A stretch of 64,000 nt of DNA, taken from NCBI GenBank assembly GCA_013396525.1, contig VWYX01000782.1:62001-126000 (forward strand), in the 5' to 3' direction. Positions 1 to 12,160 of the stretch are shown here, one piece after another. The translations under genes were made by a program, and so were the position numbers. The stretch is from Chaetorhynchus papuensis (lineage: Eukaryota; Chordata; Aves; Passeriformes; Rhipiduridae). Every line of letters begins with the position of its first letter. Positions within the stretch are counted from its first letter, which is position 1. Below the pieces are notes generated by a model, which saw nothing but the letters and a program-made list of their open reading frames with translations, did no database searches and was not told the DNA's origin.

Positions 1-125
1 CACATCCCTGAGGAGGTTGTTCCAGTGATTGATTGTTCTCACTGTAAAAAATTTCTTTCTCATACGAGGATGAAATGATGCCCTGTGACACTTGTTGACT
101 GCCCCATCAGAAACCCATTGCTCTG
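1..125 (-). mobile_element. CR1-like LINE fragment cut by the window edge
   Basis: The words ATCCCTGAGGAGGTTGTTCC, then TCACTGTAAAAAATTTCTTTC and a degraded CTTGTTGACTGCCCC, match the reverse complement of the CR1 3' region (standard wording: TCCCTG...CCTGTTCCAGT...CACTGTAAAGAA). Strongly diverged, without the 3' tail, so an old copy extending left of the window. Confidence 0.6.
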
Positions 126-784
126 TTCATTTTTCCAGTGCACTGCTCCTACTGGCTTCTAGCACAGCATATCAGAACACTATACAGGCATTTGGGCTGT
201 TGAAAGTAGCTGGTACTTGCTACTCCTGCAGGAAACATCTGGCCACCACAGGACACGTGGTGAAAATAACTTTCCAGTGCTAAACACCAGAGGAAGGTTT
301 CTGCAGTCACTTTAGCATGTCTTTTTCTTCTTTTGCCCTTTCATTTTCAGATATAAATGCTTTTGTTCATGGAAGGATCTGGACTGTCATTAACTGCAGT
401 CCATCTACCCAGGGAAAAACACCCACCTATATTTATCTCACCTCAGCTCCTTCCTAAACCTCTTCCCGCGGTGATGCTTCACCATGTGTGTTATGATGTT
501 AATGCTCTGCACAAGGAGAGAGTGGAAGAGCTCCCCTAGCAAGGATAGCAGCTGAGGCACCAGATGCTTGACAAAATCTGTGTTGTGCTTGGGCCCCCTC
601 ATTGTGTCACATGCCCTCTGTATAGATGACAATTCCTGCCTTCTGCTACTCCTATTTCAAGTAGGGCAGCTGTGGCTCATCAGACATCCCTCTGCTGCCC
701 CTGCACTGACAAAGGCACAAACCCATTTAGGTTACAGATGTGAGTTGTGGTCATCACATTAATAAGGCTAATTGATGATCTTTG

Positions 785-808
785 ATCAAGTGAGCAATCA
801 AGTGAGCC
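785..808 (+). repeat. Perfect 12-base tandem duplication
   Basis: ATCAAGTGAGCA followed directly by ATCAAGTGAGCC. It sits among homeodomain- and TCF/LEF-like words in the left intergenic region. Confidence 0.8.
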
Positions 809-3800
809 ATACATTAATTAGTCTCCTTCACCTGTCCCAGTTGTGCTAGTGGCTGCTTCCTGGTGCTGAACGGACAAGTTCTGGCAGCCCGTGTGTACAA
901 AAAGGCAAAGGCTCTATCCTCCATCCAGGGTAAGCATTTCCAACTTACACAGAGAGATTTAGGGTTTACATCCTTGCCTAGCAAATCAGATCCTAAAGCA
1001 GATCATTAGGGAGTTAAGTATTAGTTTTAATATTTTTAGAGCTCCTAGGACTCACCTCAACATATTTCCCAATCTGAGCAGCTGGATTTATGTTACTAAG
1101 CAAACTAACTTTACAGGAAAAAGATAGAAGATAAAGTACTGGTATGGACTTTTAGAGTTCATCCATTTTCCTGTAAAAGTCTGACAAATAAAATGGAGAG
1201 TTTTTTTTATGGGGACCCATAAAAATACGATTGAAGTCAATAAAATATTTATGCCAGATACATATCTGAAAGAGAGAATCTAAGCTTCTTAAATTTAACA
1301 GAATTCAAATGATTACTGAATCCATTTGAAATGGGCATCGGTAAAATGTTTTTCTGTGTGATTCTAAACATTTAGCTGTTCCAAAAGACAACCATGAGCC
1401 CATCCTAACACAGGGATTTGTGTGGGTGTAATAGCTCATCTCTAGAGAGGTCTCCCTTCCTCCACTAAATATGGGGCGTCAGGGGTTTGATGTGGCTAGA
1501 CACCATGAGTCTAATTCTACCCTCAATTTCTAAAAATATTACGACAGAAAGACAGGCAAACATTTTTTAGTAACAGCAATATGAGCTAGAAAAGGATCTT
1601 CCTTGAAAAAGCACAAAGCATTGATCAGAGGTGTTATTGGCTCATTTATTGCTTTGTCTGCCTCTGTCAGTCCTGTAGCTTTATTTGACAAATTTAATAG
1701 GTCAGTGTGATTTCCAGTGTAAAATAGCAGAAATTACAGTTGTTCTCAAGTTCTAAATTATACTGGTGTATTATATGCAGTACTACTTTGCTGTCATTAC
1801 TACTGAGGTAATGATGATTCATACCCAAAAGACATTCTGACTCACTACAGTTCACCTCAACCAACCAGCTGACTTTTATTTAACAGGCTAAGGAATTAAA
1901 AAGTTAAATTTAAGGAAATAATTTATAACAGACATGGTTCAAGCATTAAATCAGTTGATTAGATCACCAACAAGAAGGATGGTTTCTACTTATAGAAGTT
2001 ATACAGACTGAACTACCAAAAGCAAAAGGCTAAACTAAACCAAATGTGGCCTTTCAGGATGATAGCCTTAGTTGCGTTGACAAGTAAAATGCTGGACATC
2101 CAGACTCAGAGCTAGAAGTTAAAGCTGAAGATAAAAAGTTCAAGAGCACTTTTTTTTTTACAAATAACTGCTACCTGCCTAATAAAAATGTGTCATGACA
2201 ATATGTTGTGTTAAGTTAAGTGAAGAACTTAGTATTTTGAGAAGCTGTCCTGGGAGTCCATCAATCAAACTTTGCCTTTGAAACATTAAGGTGATTAAAT
2301 CTAATGTTTGCTCATAATTTTTAATGGCATAATAATAAGTCATAATAGAAAAAAAATATATTATTTAATCTGAAAGGGTTTGGAAAGAGAGATAAATCAG
2401 ACTAGTTAATAGGAATTCTTATCTGTATGGGTAACCACAGAAAAGCCAAATTAGAATGGATTAGGTATATCACATGCTTAATTTGGAAATTTCATTTGTG
2501 AGATGTGTTTAGCCCGTATTCAACCTACAGGCATAAAAACAGTTTTTGCTTTGCTATTTAACAACCGGTTGAGAACCCACGTGACATAGCTAGCCAGGGA
2601 AACTTATAATGAAACAGAGAAAATTATTTTGGCTATTTGGAATGGTTTTAGGGTATAATGCACTTAGCTCAGAGTTGAAGATTTGAATCAATGAGTATAA
2701 GGGCATTTAAGGTCACCTTCACCAGAGAGAAAATAAAATATAAAATTACAGGTCCTTTTGAGAAGGTCTTCCCAAAATGGCCAAGGTCCTGCTGGGCAAG
2801 AGGCCCTTGAAAAGCTGAGCAATGAAATCTTCAAGTGAATGTCTAAGAGCTGTCAGGTGGACATGAGCAATATGCTGAGGCGTCCTGAAAGACGGCTGTT
2901 GACAGAGTCATCGGAGATTCAGTTAAAAAGTACAGACTAAGCACTGTTCATTCAGGCCGTGCCAGAGATAACTGCAGCACCTTATCAGCGTGAGAAAGGC
3001 CAATTACCTGTGCTGGCCCCAGCCCAGCTGACACAGGAATCCCTGCAGGCTTCTGCAGGCACAGGAGTCTTCCTGCGTGGTGCCCATCACCCATCAGGAA
3101 CAGCACAGTGCAGGTCGGCAGAGGCCTTTAATGAAATCAACAGAATTTAACCAGACTTTTGCTGTGGCTTTATTCAGCAGGCTGGATGGCACCCATTAAT
3201 AGCAGGGGGGCTTCACTCTGGGAAGCAGAATTAGTAGTGCCAGAAGTCTGTAGTGCTTCACTGTATCACACAGAAAGGAAAAACTAAAAAGCATGGAAAC
3301 GGTGCTTTTATTTCCCTGTTCAGTTAAACTATTAAGATACAATGTTTTGTCTTGTTCTACAAATGACATTTTCTCAGCCAGCAGTGATTTTCCCAAAGAT
3401 ACCATTTATGTCTGACCATCTCACCAGCTCTCTTCCCACTAGCTCTGTTTCCAAGTTTGGCAGCTTGCACTCTAATGCCTCTAAATATTGGGAAAGGGAA
3501 TACCTTTTACATCAACCACAGTTCAAACAGCCAGAAACCTGACCCAAAGCTGTGTATTTGTGCAGTTAGAGAATATGCCAAGGCTTCTGAGAAAGCAGAC
3601 ACACATTTTAACCTGTTTTCATTATTTATGTTGTCTTTTAGTCAATGTTGTGTGCACAACTGGCCAGTTACCTTCCTCCCCAGCAAGAAAATCCTTGCAT
3701 TGAGAAAAACAAGAAAATATTTTTACAATGGATTTTAGGAAATTACATAAAAAGTCAGATGTTCACCTGGCAAAAGGCCAGTATATGCTTCACATTAACT

Positions 3801-6800
3801 GCACAATATTTATGCCAGTTGAAAATGTGACCCACTCTCTAAGGAAAGCTTTAAAAAAATTCAGTAACCGTGAAAATAACACATAAAATCTTTTTCCCCC
3901 CCAAAGGCATAGAGTTTCTCTTTAAAAATCTATAAATCTCACTTGCAGAGTAAATAACGTTCAGCCTTTAACAAACACCAGACATATCTCACAATCTCTG
4001 GAAATGAGAGTTCCTTACTGCTCTGCAACAACCCCTGCATCTGCTGGCAGCACCCGCTGGGCTCACTCTGCCCGGGATGCAAAGAGGAGGGAGCACCGTG
4101 TGTGTGAGCAGGGAGACTGTCTTGGTGTCTTAACCTTCTCAGGAGGAGAGGATTGAGACATTTTTTCCTCCATAAATATACAGAACAGCCAGAGCAGGGT
4201 GGTCCGGCTGCCATCTCAGCTATCAGCACCTGCCACAGCACTTTCAGACATCCTCCCCAAGCTGCTGGAAATGTGCAAACAAAGCTGCAACACATTATCA
4301 CGAAGCCATTGATCAAGAAAACCCATTGATGTCTCATATGCGTATTTTATGCATCAAATATTTGTTTATTGCTACCAAGCCTGTAGAGAAAGAGCTGCAA
4401 CAGCTAGAGGGCCCTGGCTTTGCAAGCTGTGGTATAATTAAAAAAAACCCACTTAAGTTAGCGTGGTGTTGCTGGGTTTTCAACACTTGTTCAGCAAGGC
4501 CTGAATAACTCAGTAGTACCTTTGCTTCTTATGAATAATGTACTCAGTCTTGAATTTGAGCCAGTAAAAATTTACATTGCATCACTGAATTTTCTGCTGT
4601 GCACAACACCAGCAGTGATGCTTACAGGTGTCTAAGGAGTTGAGGGTATCAATTTGCTCTGCCTGTACTCCAATATAGCCATACCATTATGAATAACACC
4701 TGTTTACCATTACTTAAATGCTCACATTTGACTGGAGTTTTCCATACCCTAAACTGGTTGTTCGCCTGATTGCCTGAGACTGCTCAGGAGTCCTAGAATT
4801 TGCTGCTCTGTCTTCTTCCTACTAATTCCTGGGCACCTTGACTTATTTTTTTGAGCACTGTTGAGCAACCAAGACAATGTCTTCACAAGCTGCCACAGCC
4901 CAGGTAAATCTCTCCTGAATGGCAATGGTCAGCTCAGAGCCAAATATTTTGTACATGACGTTAGGACTGGTTTTCACCACATATATCCCTGTACAATTAC
5001 AAATACTGGAATCTCCTGGGTTTCTGTCTAGTCATTATGCCTCCAAAGATCCTTTTTGAATTCTTCACACATGGTCTGATTTTTTTACTGCCCCAAAAAG
5101 CTTACTGCCATTGATCATTCCCCTTTTTAGTTTGTTATGAATATATTGAACAAAGCATTCAGCTCCCTTAGACATGAAATCATCCCATCTTTCCTCATGT
5201 TATTCATTCCTCTGCTCCATTCAAGTCAAAAGAACTGAATTTTGGAGAAAGATAAAAGTCAGAAATTGCTAAGTCAAGGTATAGAAAAATTATGAGCAGA
5301 AAGAAGATTGCATAGAAATATATACAGCTGGGAAAGGAGGCAGCTTCTGTCCCAGCCTTACACTGTCTGCCTGGGACACAGCTGGGGCTGGACACATCCC
5401 ACATGCAGCCCTTGCTGTTCTGTGGTGGGACAGCACAGGGCCAGCTCTCTGCAACCCCACTCTGCACAGGTGCTCATGTGTGCCTGCCAAAGGGAGGGCA
5501 GCACCTCAGGCTGTGAGAGGCTGGAGGCATTGCTGGCTCAAAACATTTTGGGCAGGTGTTGGGGGGAAGGGCCAGGGCATCACCTCACCAGAGCCAAGGC
5601 CTGACCTGCCCCACACCCCCCACACCCCCAGCCCATCTATCAGCTCTACAGTGGCTGCCAATCCCTGGCACACCAGAGGCAACACTCCACACCCACCTCT
5701 GGAGCCCCTAGCCCAGCTCTTGAGAGGCCAAATGACTGGGAGTCCCACCCAGGGGATAGGCCCAGGAAAGCCAAAGGGTAGTTAACCTGAGACACGAGGT
5801 AAGCACATCTTGGCCCTACCTCCTCTTAGAATTTCTATCAGCTGGAAACAGAAGTTGTGGTTATGTTTGTTCTTTTCTATATCTTTTCTGTCTTTCTCAT
5901 TTTCCTCTTCTAGTACCCTCTTTTTGGGATTTTGAGAAATTTAAAATCAGACAGGCTTAGAGTTTGCTAGTTGAATGGGCTAACTTAATGCTTTGAGAAG
6001 TGTTTGATGTTGACTGAATGCTGCTCTAAATCTTTTGTCAAAGTTCTTTGATTTTCCAAAGTTGCCAGTAAAGTTCTTTTTGTTGTTTTGACCTCTTGGG
6101 AATATCATTGGTATCTCTTCCATGTGTCTAATCTGAATTACTCTGAAGTACATGAACAACTAAGCCCTTTTGAGAGTCTCATCAAGAGAGATTTTTGGGG
6201 GCTTACACAGGGTCCCCCTGAAGGGGGTTTGGTTTACCTTAGTGCTGAGCAGTGGCACCACAGTCAGTGCCTGCAGCAGCGCCCAGAAAGGGAATTATCC
6301 TGCTTGCCAGCAAGTGAGTTAATTTGAATAAATAAATCCACATCCTGACTCCATCCAGAGCGTGAAGTCTTTACAAAACAACAGTGTCTCTTCAAAACTA
6401 AATTGCTTGGGGCTGACTGCAGAATATTGTCCCTTTGGCATGTCAGGTCCCAAGCACCAGGCCATGCCTGCTTCCTGCTGGTCCAGAGAAATGCTGCCTG
6501 GCCTCTGAGAGCTGGAGGCTGTGGCACCTTGTGCACCACACCTCCATGGCAGCAGGTCTGGGGCCCTCCACCCATCCCCTCCACACTATGGAAAGGGAGA
6601 GGGAGATAGATGGAGCTCTGGGACATGCCAGGTTCCTCCTCTGTGCCTTAGAAAAGCACCAGCCTTCAAATGCATCACCTTGCTCACCTCTTGCATTCAT
6701 TCATTCTCTTCCTCTGTGCCCAGGGTTTATCTCACATTATAGTCCACCTCTATCTGTTCAAGCTCCAACACAACATATCAAGTGTCAGTTTAAGGTATTA

Positions 6801-8830
6801 ATAAACAGAATTTAGAAGAGAATAATCGAATTCCAGGAGCCTGTGAGATCAGACTATGTAACCTCACAATTGCTCCAAATTCTTATTGATAAAGCCCCTA
6901 AATACACCATACCTTAAGATCAAACATTATCACAGCTGAGGTACATTTTATTTATAATAAATTCTCCTACAAAAATGTATTATTAATCAGCACAAACATT
7001 GCCAGTAGTGCCTCTGACAAGAAACTTCAACCCCTTTCTTACAGAACAAAGTCTCTCTCTGCACCTTCTGGCACTTTTCATTTGCATCTTTTCCACTCAC
7101 TCAAGTTTGACTATTGTATTACACCAAAGGGAATACAATAACCTCTTTGCAGACCTAAGTCTAAAGGAAACACTTAAGGCATTTCAATGGAAGAAAAGAG
7201 ATTTTCCAGTTAGAGACCCATAAAAATCAGCAGGTATCAGGCAAACATTTCCATTTTGATGAAACTACACCCTTCACTGGGAAAATATTCCACCTGAAGA
7301 TTGAATTTATTCCAGCTAATATGAAATGCTGCAAAAAAAAAAAAAACAACCCACATTTAAAATGCCCCCATGCAGATGATGACCATTTAGGTCTGGTCAT
7401 TCACCTGTGAAGGATGACTGGCTTGCAGCAAAAATGCAGGAAACACGTGGATCATACCAATGCAACTAGCCCATTATTCTCAAAAACATGGAAGACACTC
7501 TCCACATCAGATTTGCACCTGCACTGTGGTGTCTGTGAGTCTGTCCTGAAGGCTCAGCTGCTGAGCAGCCCTGGTGCAAATAACCTTGTACTCCAGGAGA
7601 ACCTACTAGTGAGACCCAGGAGACAGCTCTCTCTTCCAAAGCTGTTATAATGGTTCACAGGTTTTAATTTTGCCCTCTTGTTTGCTATTAATTAATTCAT
7701 GTTTATACCAAAAACTCCAAGGCGAAGCCCAAGGTTTTACGGCAGTCCTTACAGAGGTTTCAAAAAATAGAAATAAAATTTAATTGCTCATCAAGCTGCA
7801 TAGTTCTCATTCTGCCTCCAAGTTATATTTGTTCTCAAGTCCACATCACATAAAAGGCAAATGACATCATGGTTAGGTTGTGGGTTCAACTCAGCAACAG
7901 GTCTGTGTTTGGTCTTACAGTGTACCAAAGACATTTTCTCTGTCCAAGACAGGCTGCTCTGAAGAAATCTCTGAAAGTCTCCCTTCACCTGGCTTTTTTT
8001 CCTCCTTCCAGCTTCCAAGCCCAGGCTGTAGCCAGGCCCCAGCAGACAGGTACCAGCACACTTTGCTGCCCTGGCTGCCTGCCTTCTCTCGAATGGCAAC
8101 TAAGTCTCACCATTCCCTCTTCTATTTACCAAAGAGAGTTAAATCTATCAGCGTCCTTATTAGAGAGAGAGGGTCAGAATGGGTCAATCCTGCTTGTGGT
8201 TTCTCTGTAAAGCTGCTGCTCTCATAGGCTCACTTCTGGTCATCCGCTCATCTCTGGTCTTTGCGTTTTCTTGGTCTTGAGCAGTGTTAGGGTCAGGTTC
8301 AACCTGAAAAGCCTCTGTACAAAGGCACAGCAGGAAAGCCTCATGAAATGGTAGGCACCAACAGCCTGAAGAACTGATTGCAACACCATTCTGATTCTCT
8401 CTAAGCCTAATATTTACATTTACTTTTATAACCACAGACACATTCCTTGCTCCCTATCATCTCTTGTTTGTTTACACATTGTTGCAAACACTTGTCAGCA
8501 ACAACTTTCCTGCATTTAAAAAGACCAGCCTCATTTCATGCTGAATTTTAAGTATTCAGAGCTCAAGGCACCCTCAGACATCAAGGAAAAGGAGCTCTCT
8601 CCAGCAGTAAGATGGGATTGAACCCACCAACAGCAACTATCAGCTCTTGCTGTGGCTGCTGAAGGAGGCTCACACTGATGCAGTTGGCCCCTGGGAAACT
8701 CTGAGGATAAACACAAAAGGATTTGTTAGCTGCAGTTCCTCTGAGTTTCAGAATTTCTGGACATCTTCAGTTTTCCTCTAAATTTCAAGTTTAGGTCCTT
8801 GCAGGTATACGTAAGTATTCAGGATCCAGC

Positions 8831-8850
8831 CCTGACTCACCCTGACTCAC
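8831..8850 (+). repeat. 10-base tandem duplication
   Basis: CCTGACTCAC twice in direct succession; each unit includes the AP-1-like core TGACTCA. Confidence 0.8.
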
Positions 8851-10342
8851 CTTGGCCTTCCACCAGGCCAACTATAATTCACAGCAATCACTGACTGCCT
8901 CATCATCCTCTGATCTTGTGTATTTTGGACCCTGACTCTTCCGTACCTCCTGCCCCAGTGCTTGGTGAAAGCCTCCTCCAGTGTCCAGCCTGAGTGCAGA
9001 AACAGCTCTCACAGCTCTGCACCAGCCTGAATGTTACCCAGGTACTGAGATGGTGCCGTAGGGCTGAGCATCAGCACAGTTTGAGGAAACACAGGGAAAT
9101 TAGCCCATCCTGAACTTTTTTCTGTCCCACTGGAAATGAGTCCTCATCACTCACCCCTTCAGCTTCTGACCAGGGAAAGGCCAAGGGCCTGACTCTGCCA
9201 TGACTGCTGTGAAAGTCAGGGAAGAAAGGGTAAAGAAAAAAGGGTCTACCTCCTCCTTGTCGCTGCAGGAGTAGCAGGATTTCTTTTCTGATGGAGAAAT
9301 CCAACCCTGCATCCCCAGAGACAGGAATCAACATAAAGCTTCTATGGCTTACCCAGAAAATCCTGCAGAACAAGCATCATTTTATATACTCCCAAGGTAC
9401 AGGCTTATTGCAGGATCTCTGCATGGATGCAGGCTTTGGTATAGTGAATTCACACTACTTCAGATGGGCTCAAAAATCTTGACTGTAAAAGAAACCTGGG
9501 ATCCAGGAGTCTAACACAGACAGCTGTAAAAAACATGTTTTCATCATGTCAGGCTCATGCATTGCTCAAGGTCACCGTGTGGCTCAGGGTACAATAGTTT
9601 AACCACAATTTAACAGAACAGCTGTCTGATGGCCTTCCCCACTCTGCACAGAAACAGAAAGCAGAAAAGGAACAAAACAGGGAAAACAAGGGTTCATTTG
9701 CAATTAAATAACAGCCTTTATGTTTTCCAAGTTTTATTCCAGCAGCTTTTACATCTCATTGTGAACAAGACATGTCTCTTATCTAATATTTGCAGAAAGC
9801 TGATGATGTGCAGCAATTTTTATTAATAAAAAACCCACCTCCTCTCCACATTTTTATTCACAAAGATAAATATATTCGGAAGAAAAATCTCTTCTCCAGT
9901 TGCAGCCCCACAGCCCACTCACTCACTAATTACTCTGGGGGTGCCTGTAACCAGGATTACTATTCAGCAGATAGTACTTCAGAAGAAGTCCTTGTTGCCA
10001 ACATCTTTTTCACTTACACTACAACCAGTCTTTTCCTTATGCCCACCACCAGTCAACTGCAGATTACATCCCCTCCCCAGCCACTGTTTAAACCACACAT
10101 TAATACCAAAGATGGTTTAGAATCAAATTCTTCCATTTTCTTCTCTGCCCTCCAGACAAAAAGAAATGCCCACTCCCACTGCTGCCACCTCCAGTTCAGA
10201 GTCCTCAAAACCTGCCAAGTTATTCTCTTCTAGTGATCAGTACTCTCCAGGCTTGATTATGAAATAATGGCTTTCAGGAGGGAACAGCCAGAGGGTATGA
10301 ATAATGCTCAGTGGCTGCACTGAGATAAACTTGGCCCACATG

Positions 10343-10420
10343 AGAATCACAGAATACCTCGGGTTGGATGGGACTCACAAGAGCTATTTCATGCCAAGCC
10401 CTGCAAGCTACTGAAGGTTT
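10343..10420 (-). mobile_element. Short CR1 3'-end fragment
   Basis: GAATCACAGAATACC then GGGTTGGATGGGACTCACAAG, the reverse complement of the CR1 tail and the last bases before it. The similarity fades after about 10.4 kb. Confidence 0.6.
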
Positions 10421-10816
10421 AGACTGCATTTCTCACATGTGTTCCAAGAAACTCATTCCAGAGAGATCAGACCCTGCAGCTGTTATACCCCAAGCTTTCT
10501 CAGAGCCATCCAACTTAGAAAGCCAACACCTCTGGGAATAAACACACAAAAAGGGAGGTGAGCAACAAATCAGATGTGTTTAAAAAGCAACAGAGATCCT
10601 GGTCCTGTTTACTGTTGGCTGGGAAGCACAGAAGAAGACAAGCTCTTCCAGTAATTCCCCCCAGCTGGGGTACATCACACACAGGTAACACCATGTACAT
10701 GATCTGCTGCTTGCAGGAGCTCATCCTGCTGAGAAATGCAAAGTCACTTTTTCCAAGTCAGGCTTCCACCACCAAAACTCTCTTCGTGTAATTCAAAACA
10801 AGTGCCCTTCATTCTC

Positions 10817-10950
10817 TTCCAAGGCCAAGTTAGATGGGGTCCTGAGCAACCTGGCTTAGTGGGTGGCATCTCCTGCCCATGGTGGCAGGGGGAGAATTAA
10901 ATGAGTTTTAACGTTCCTTCCAACCCAAACCACTCTATGATTCTGTGATC
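10817..10950 (+). mobile_element. CR1 3'-end fragment
   Basis: Reads TCCTGAGCAACCTGG ... GGTGGCA ... GTTCCTTCCAACCCAAACCA and ends CTATGATTCTGTGAT, the typical sense 3' end of avian CR1. Opposite orientation to the fragment 400 bases to its left. Confidence 0.85.
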
Positions 10951-11149
10951 CTCTGACAAGAACTGACAATCCAGTAAAAGGTAAAACATGGACTTGAACA
11001 CAGCAATGTTTTCAAGTTTTAACTACCAGTGAACTTTTAGCTATACAGTGCTTTTTACTCCTATTTTTTACTGAAACCATCTGAACAATTTTAATTTCAT
11101 TCCAGTGAAGAATTTTTTTTTTTCACATGATAACAAAAATATATCTTAC

Positions 11150-12160
11150 CCACAGAATCACATCATGACTAGGGTGGGAAGAGACCTCTATAGATGGCTT
11201 AGTCCAACCTCTTTCTCAAAACAGGGTCACCTATGGTATGTTGCTCAGTGCTGTGTCCAGTCAGGTTTTCAGTCTCTTCAGGGATGGAGACTCCACAATC
11301 TCTCTGGACAACCAGATCCAGTGTTCCATCACTCTCACAATAAAATGTTGGCTGTTTTGTTATGCTTAAATTGAATTTCCTGTCCCAAAATGGGGAACCA
11401 CTGAGAACTAGATCTCTCTTCTTTACCCTCCCCCCCAATCAAGTATTCACACATGGGTAAGGTCCCCTTGAACCTTCCCTTCTCCACACTAAATAATCCC
11501 AGCTCTCTGAAGCCCTCTCATATGACACATGGTCCATTCCTTAACCACCTTTATGGCACTTTACTGGATTTGCTCCAGTATGCCCATGTCTCTCCTGTAA
11601 CAAGGAGCCCATCTTTGGGCACAGGTCCCAGACATAGATGGTAACCTCTGCCATAAGGGGAATTGATGGCTTATGGTGATCTTGGGGTCCATCAGGACCC
11701 CAAGGGCCTTTCTGGAGTCAGCCTCAGCCTGTAGCAGTGCATGGGGCTACTCCTGCCCATGTCCAGCACTTGTCATATCCCTTGGTTGGACATCATGAGG
11801 ATCCTGGCACATTTCTCCAGCCTGTCCAGGTCCCCCCAGAAGGCAGCACAACTCTGGGGCATCAGCCACTCCTCCCAGTTTCGTATCATCAGCAAATGTG
11901 CTGACACAGCAGCACAATCAACCAGGTTCATTAACAATGAAGTTAAACAGTTGTGGCCCCAGTATCAACCCCTGGGCCACCAGCAGTGACTGTCCTCTGG
12001 CTGGACATGGCTCTGTGCCCAGACATTCAGGCAGTTTCCAGTCCACTGTCCACTTGCTAAAGGCAGGATAAACAAGATTCATCACTCTCCTCTTGACCAC
12101 TGTGACCATCATGTCTGTACCCAAATTCAGTGACACACATGTGCTGCAGGCCAAATTACA
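11150..12160 (-). mobile_element. CR1 LINE, about 1 kb, 5'-truncated, with reverse-transcriptase remnants
   Basis: Begins CACAGAATCACATCATGAC and AGGGTGGGAAGAGACC (reverse complement of a CR1 tail), passes through the standard 3' UTR words, and on the minus strand at about 11918-12154 keeps a decayed reverse-transcriptase signature reading QGLILGPQLFNFIVNEPG, resembling PQGSVLGPLLFNIFIND of the family. The frame is broken by stops and indels, so it is a dead copy. It is the longest repeat in the window. Confidence 0.85.

Larger units (their letters stand above)
126..10342. other. Intergenic region downstream of TMEM65, left part
   Basis: No exon, RNA gene or repeat family recognised. AT-rich stretches at about 0.74-0.84, 1.6-1.75 and 2.2-2.6 kb have the look of conserved non-coding DNA (dense homeodomain-like TAAT words), but this is an impression only. 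Open frames here are short and lack splice context. An A14 run lies at 7333-7346. Confidence 0.6.

Noticed and set aside
9790..10233. A 147-codon plus-strand open frame
   Set aside because: Composition follows local base composition; no motif, no homology recognised.
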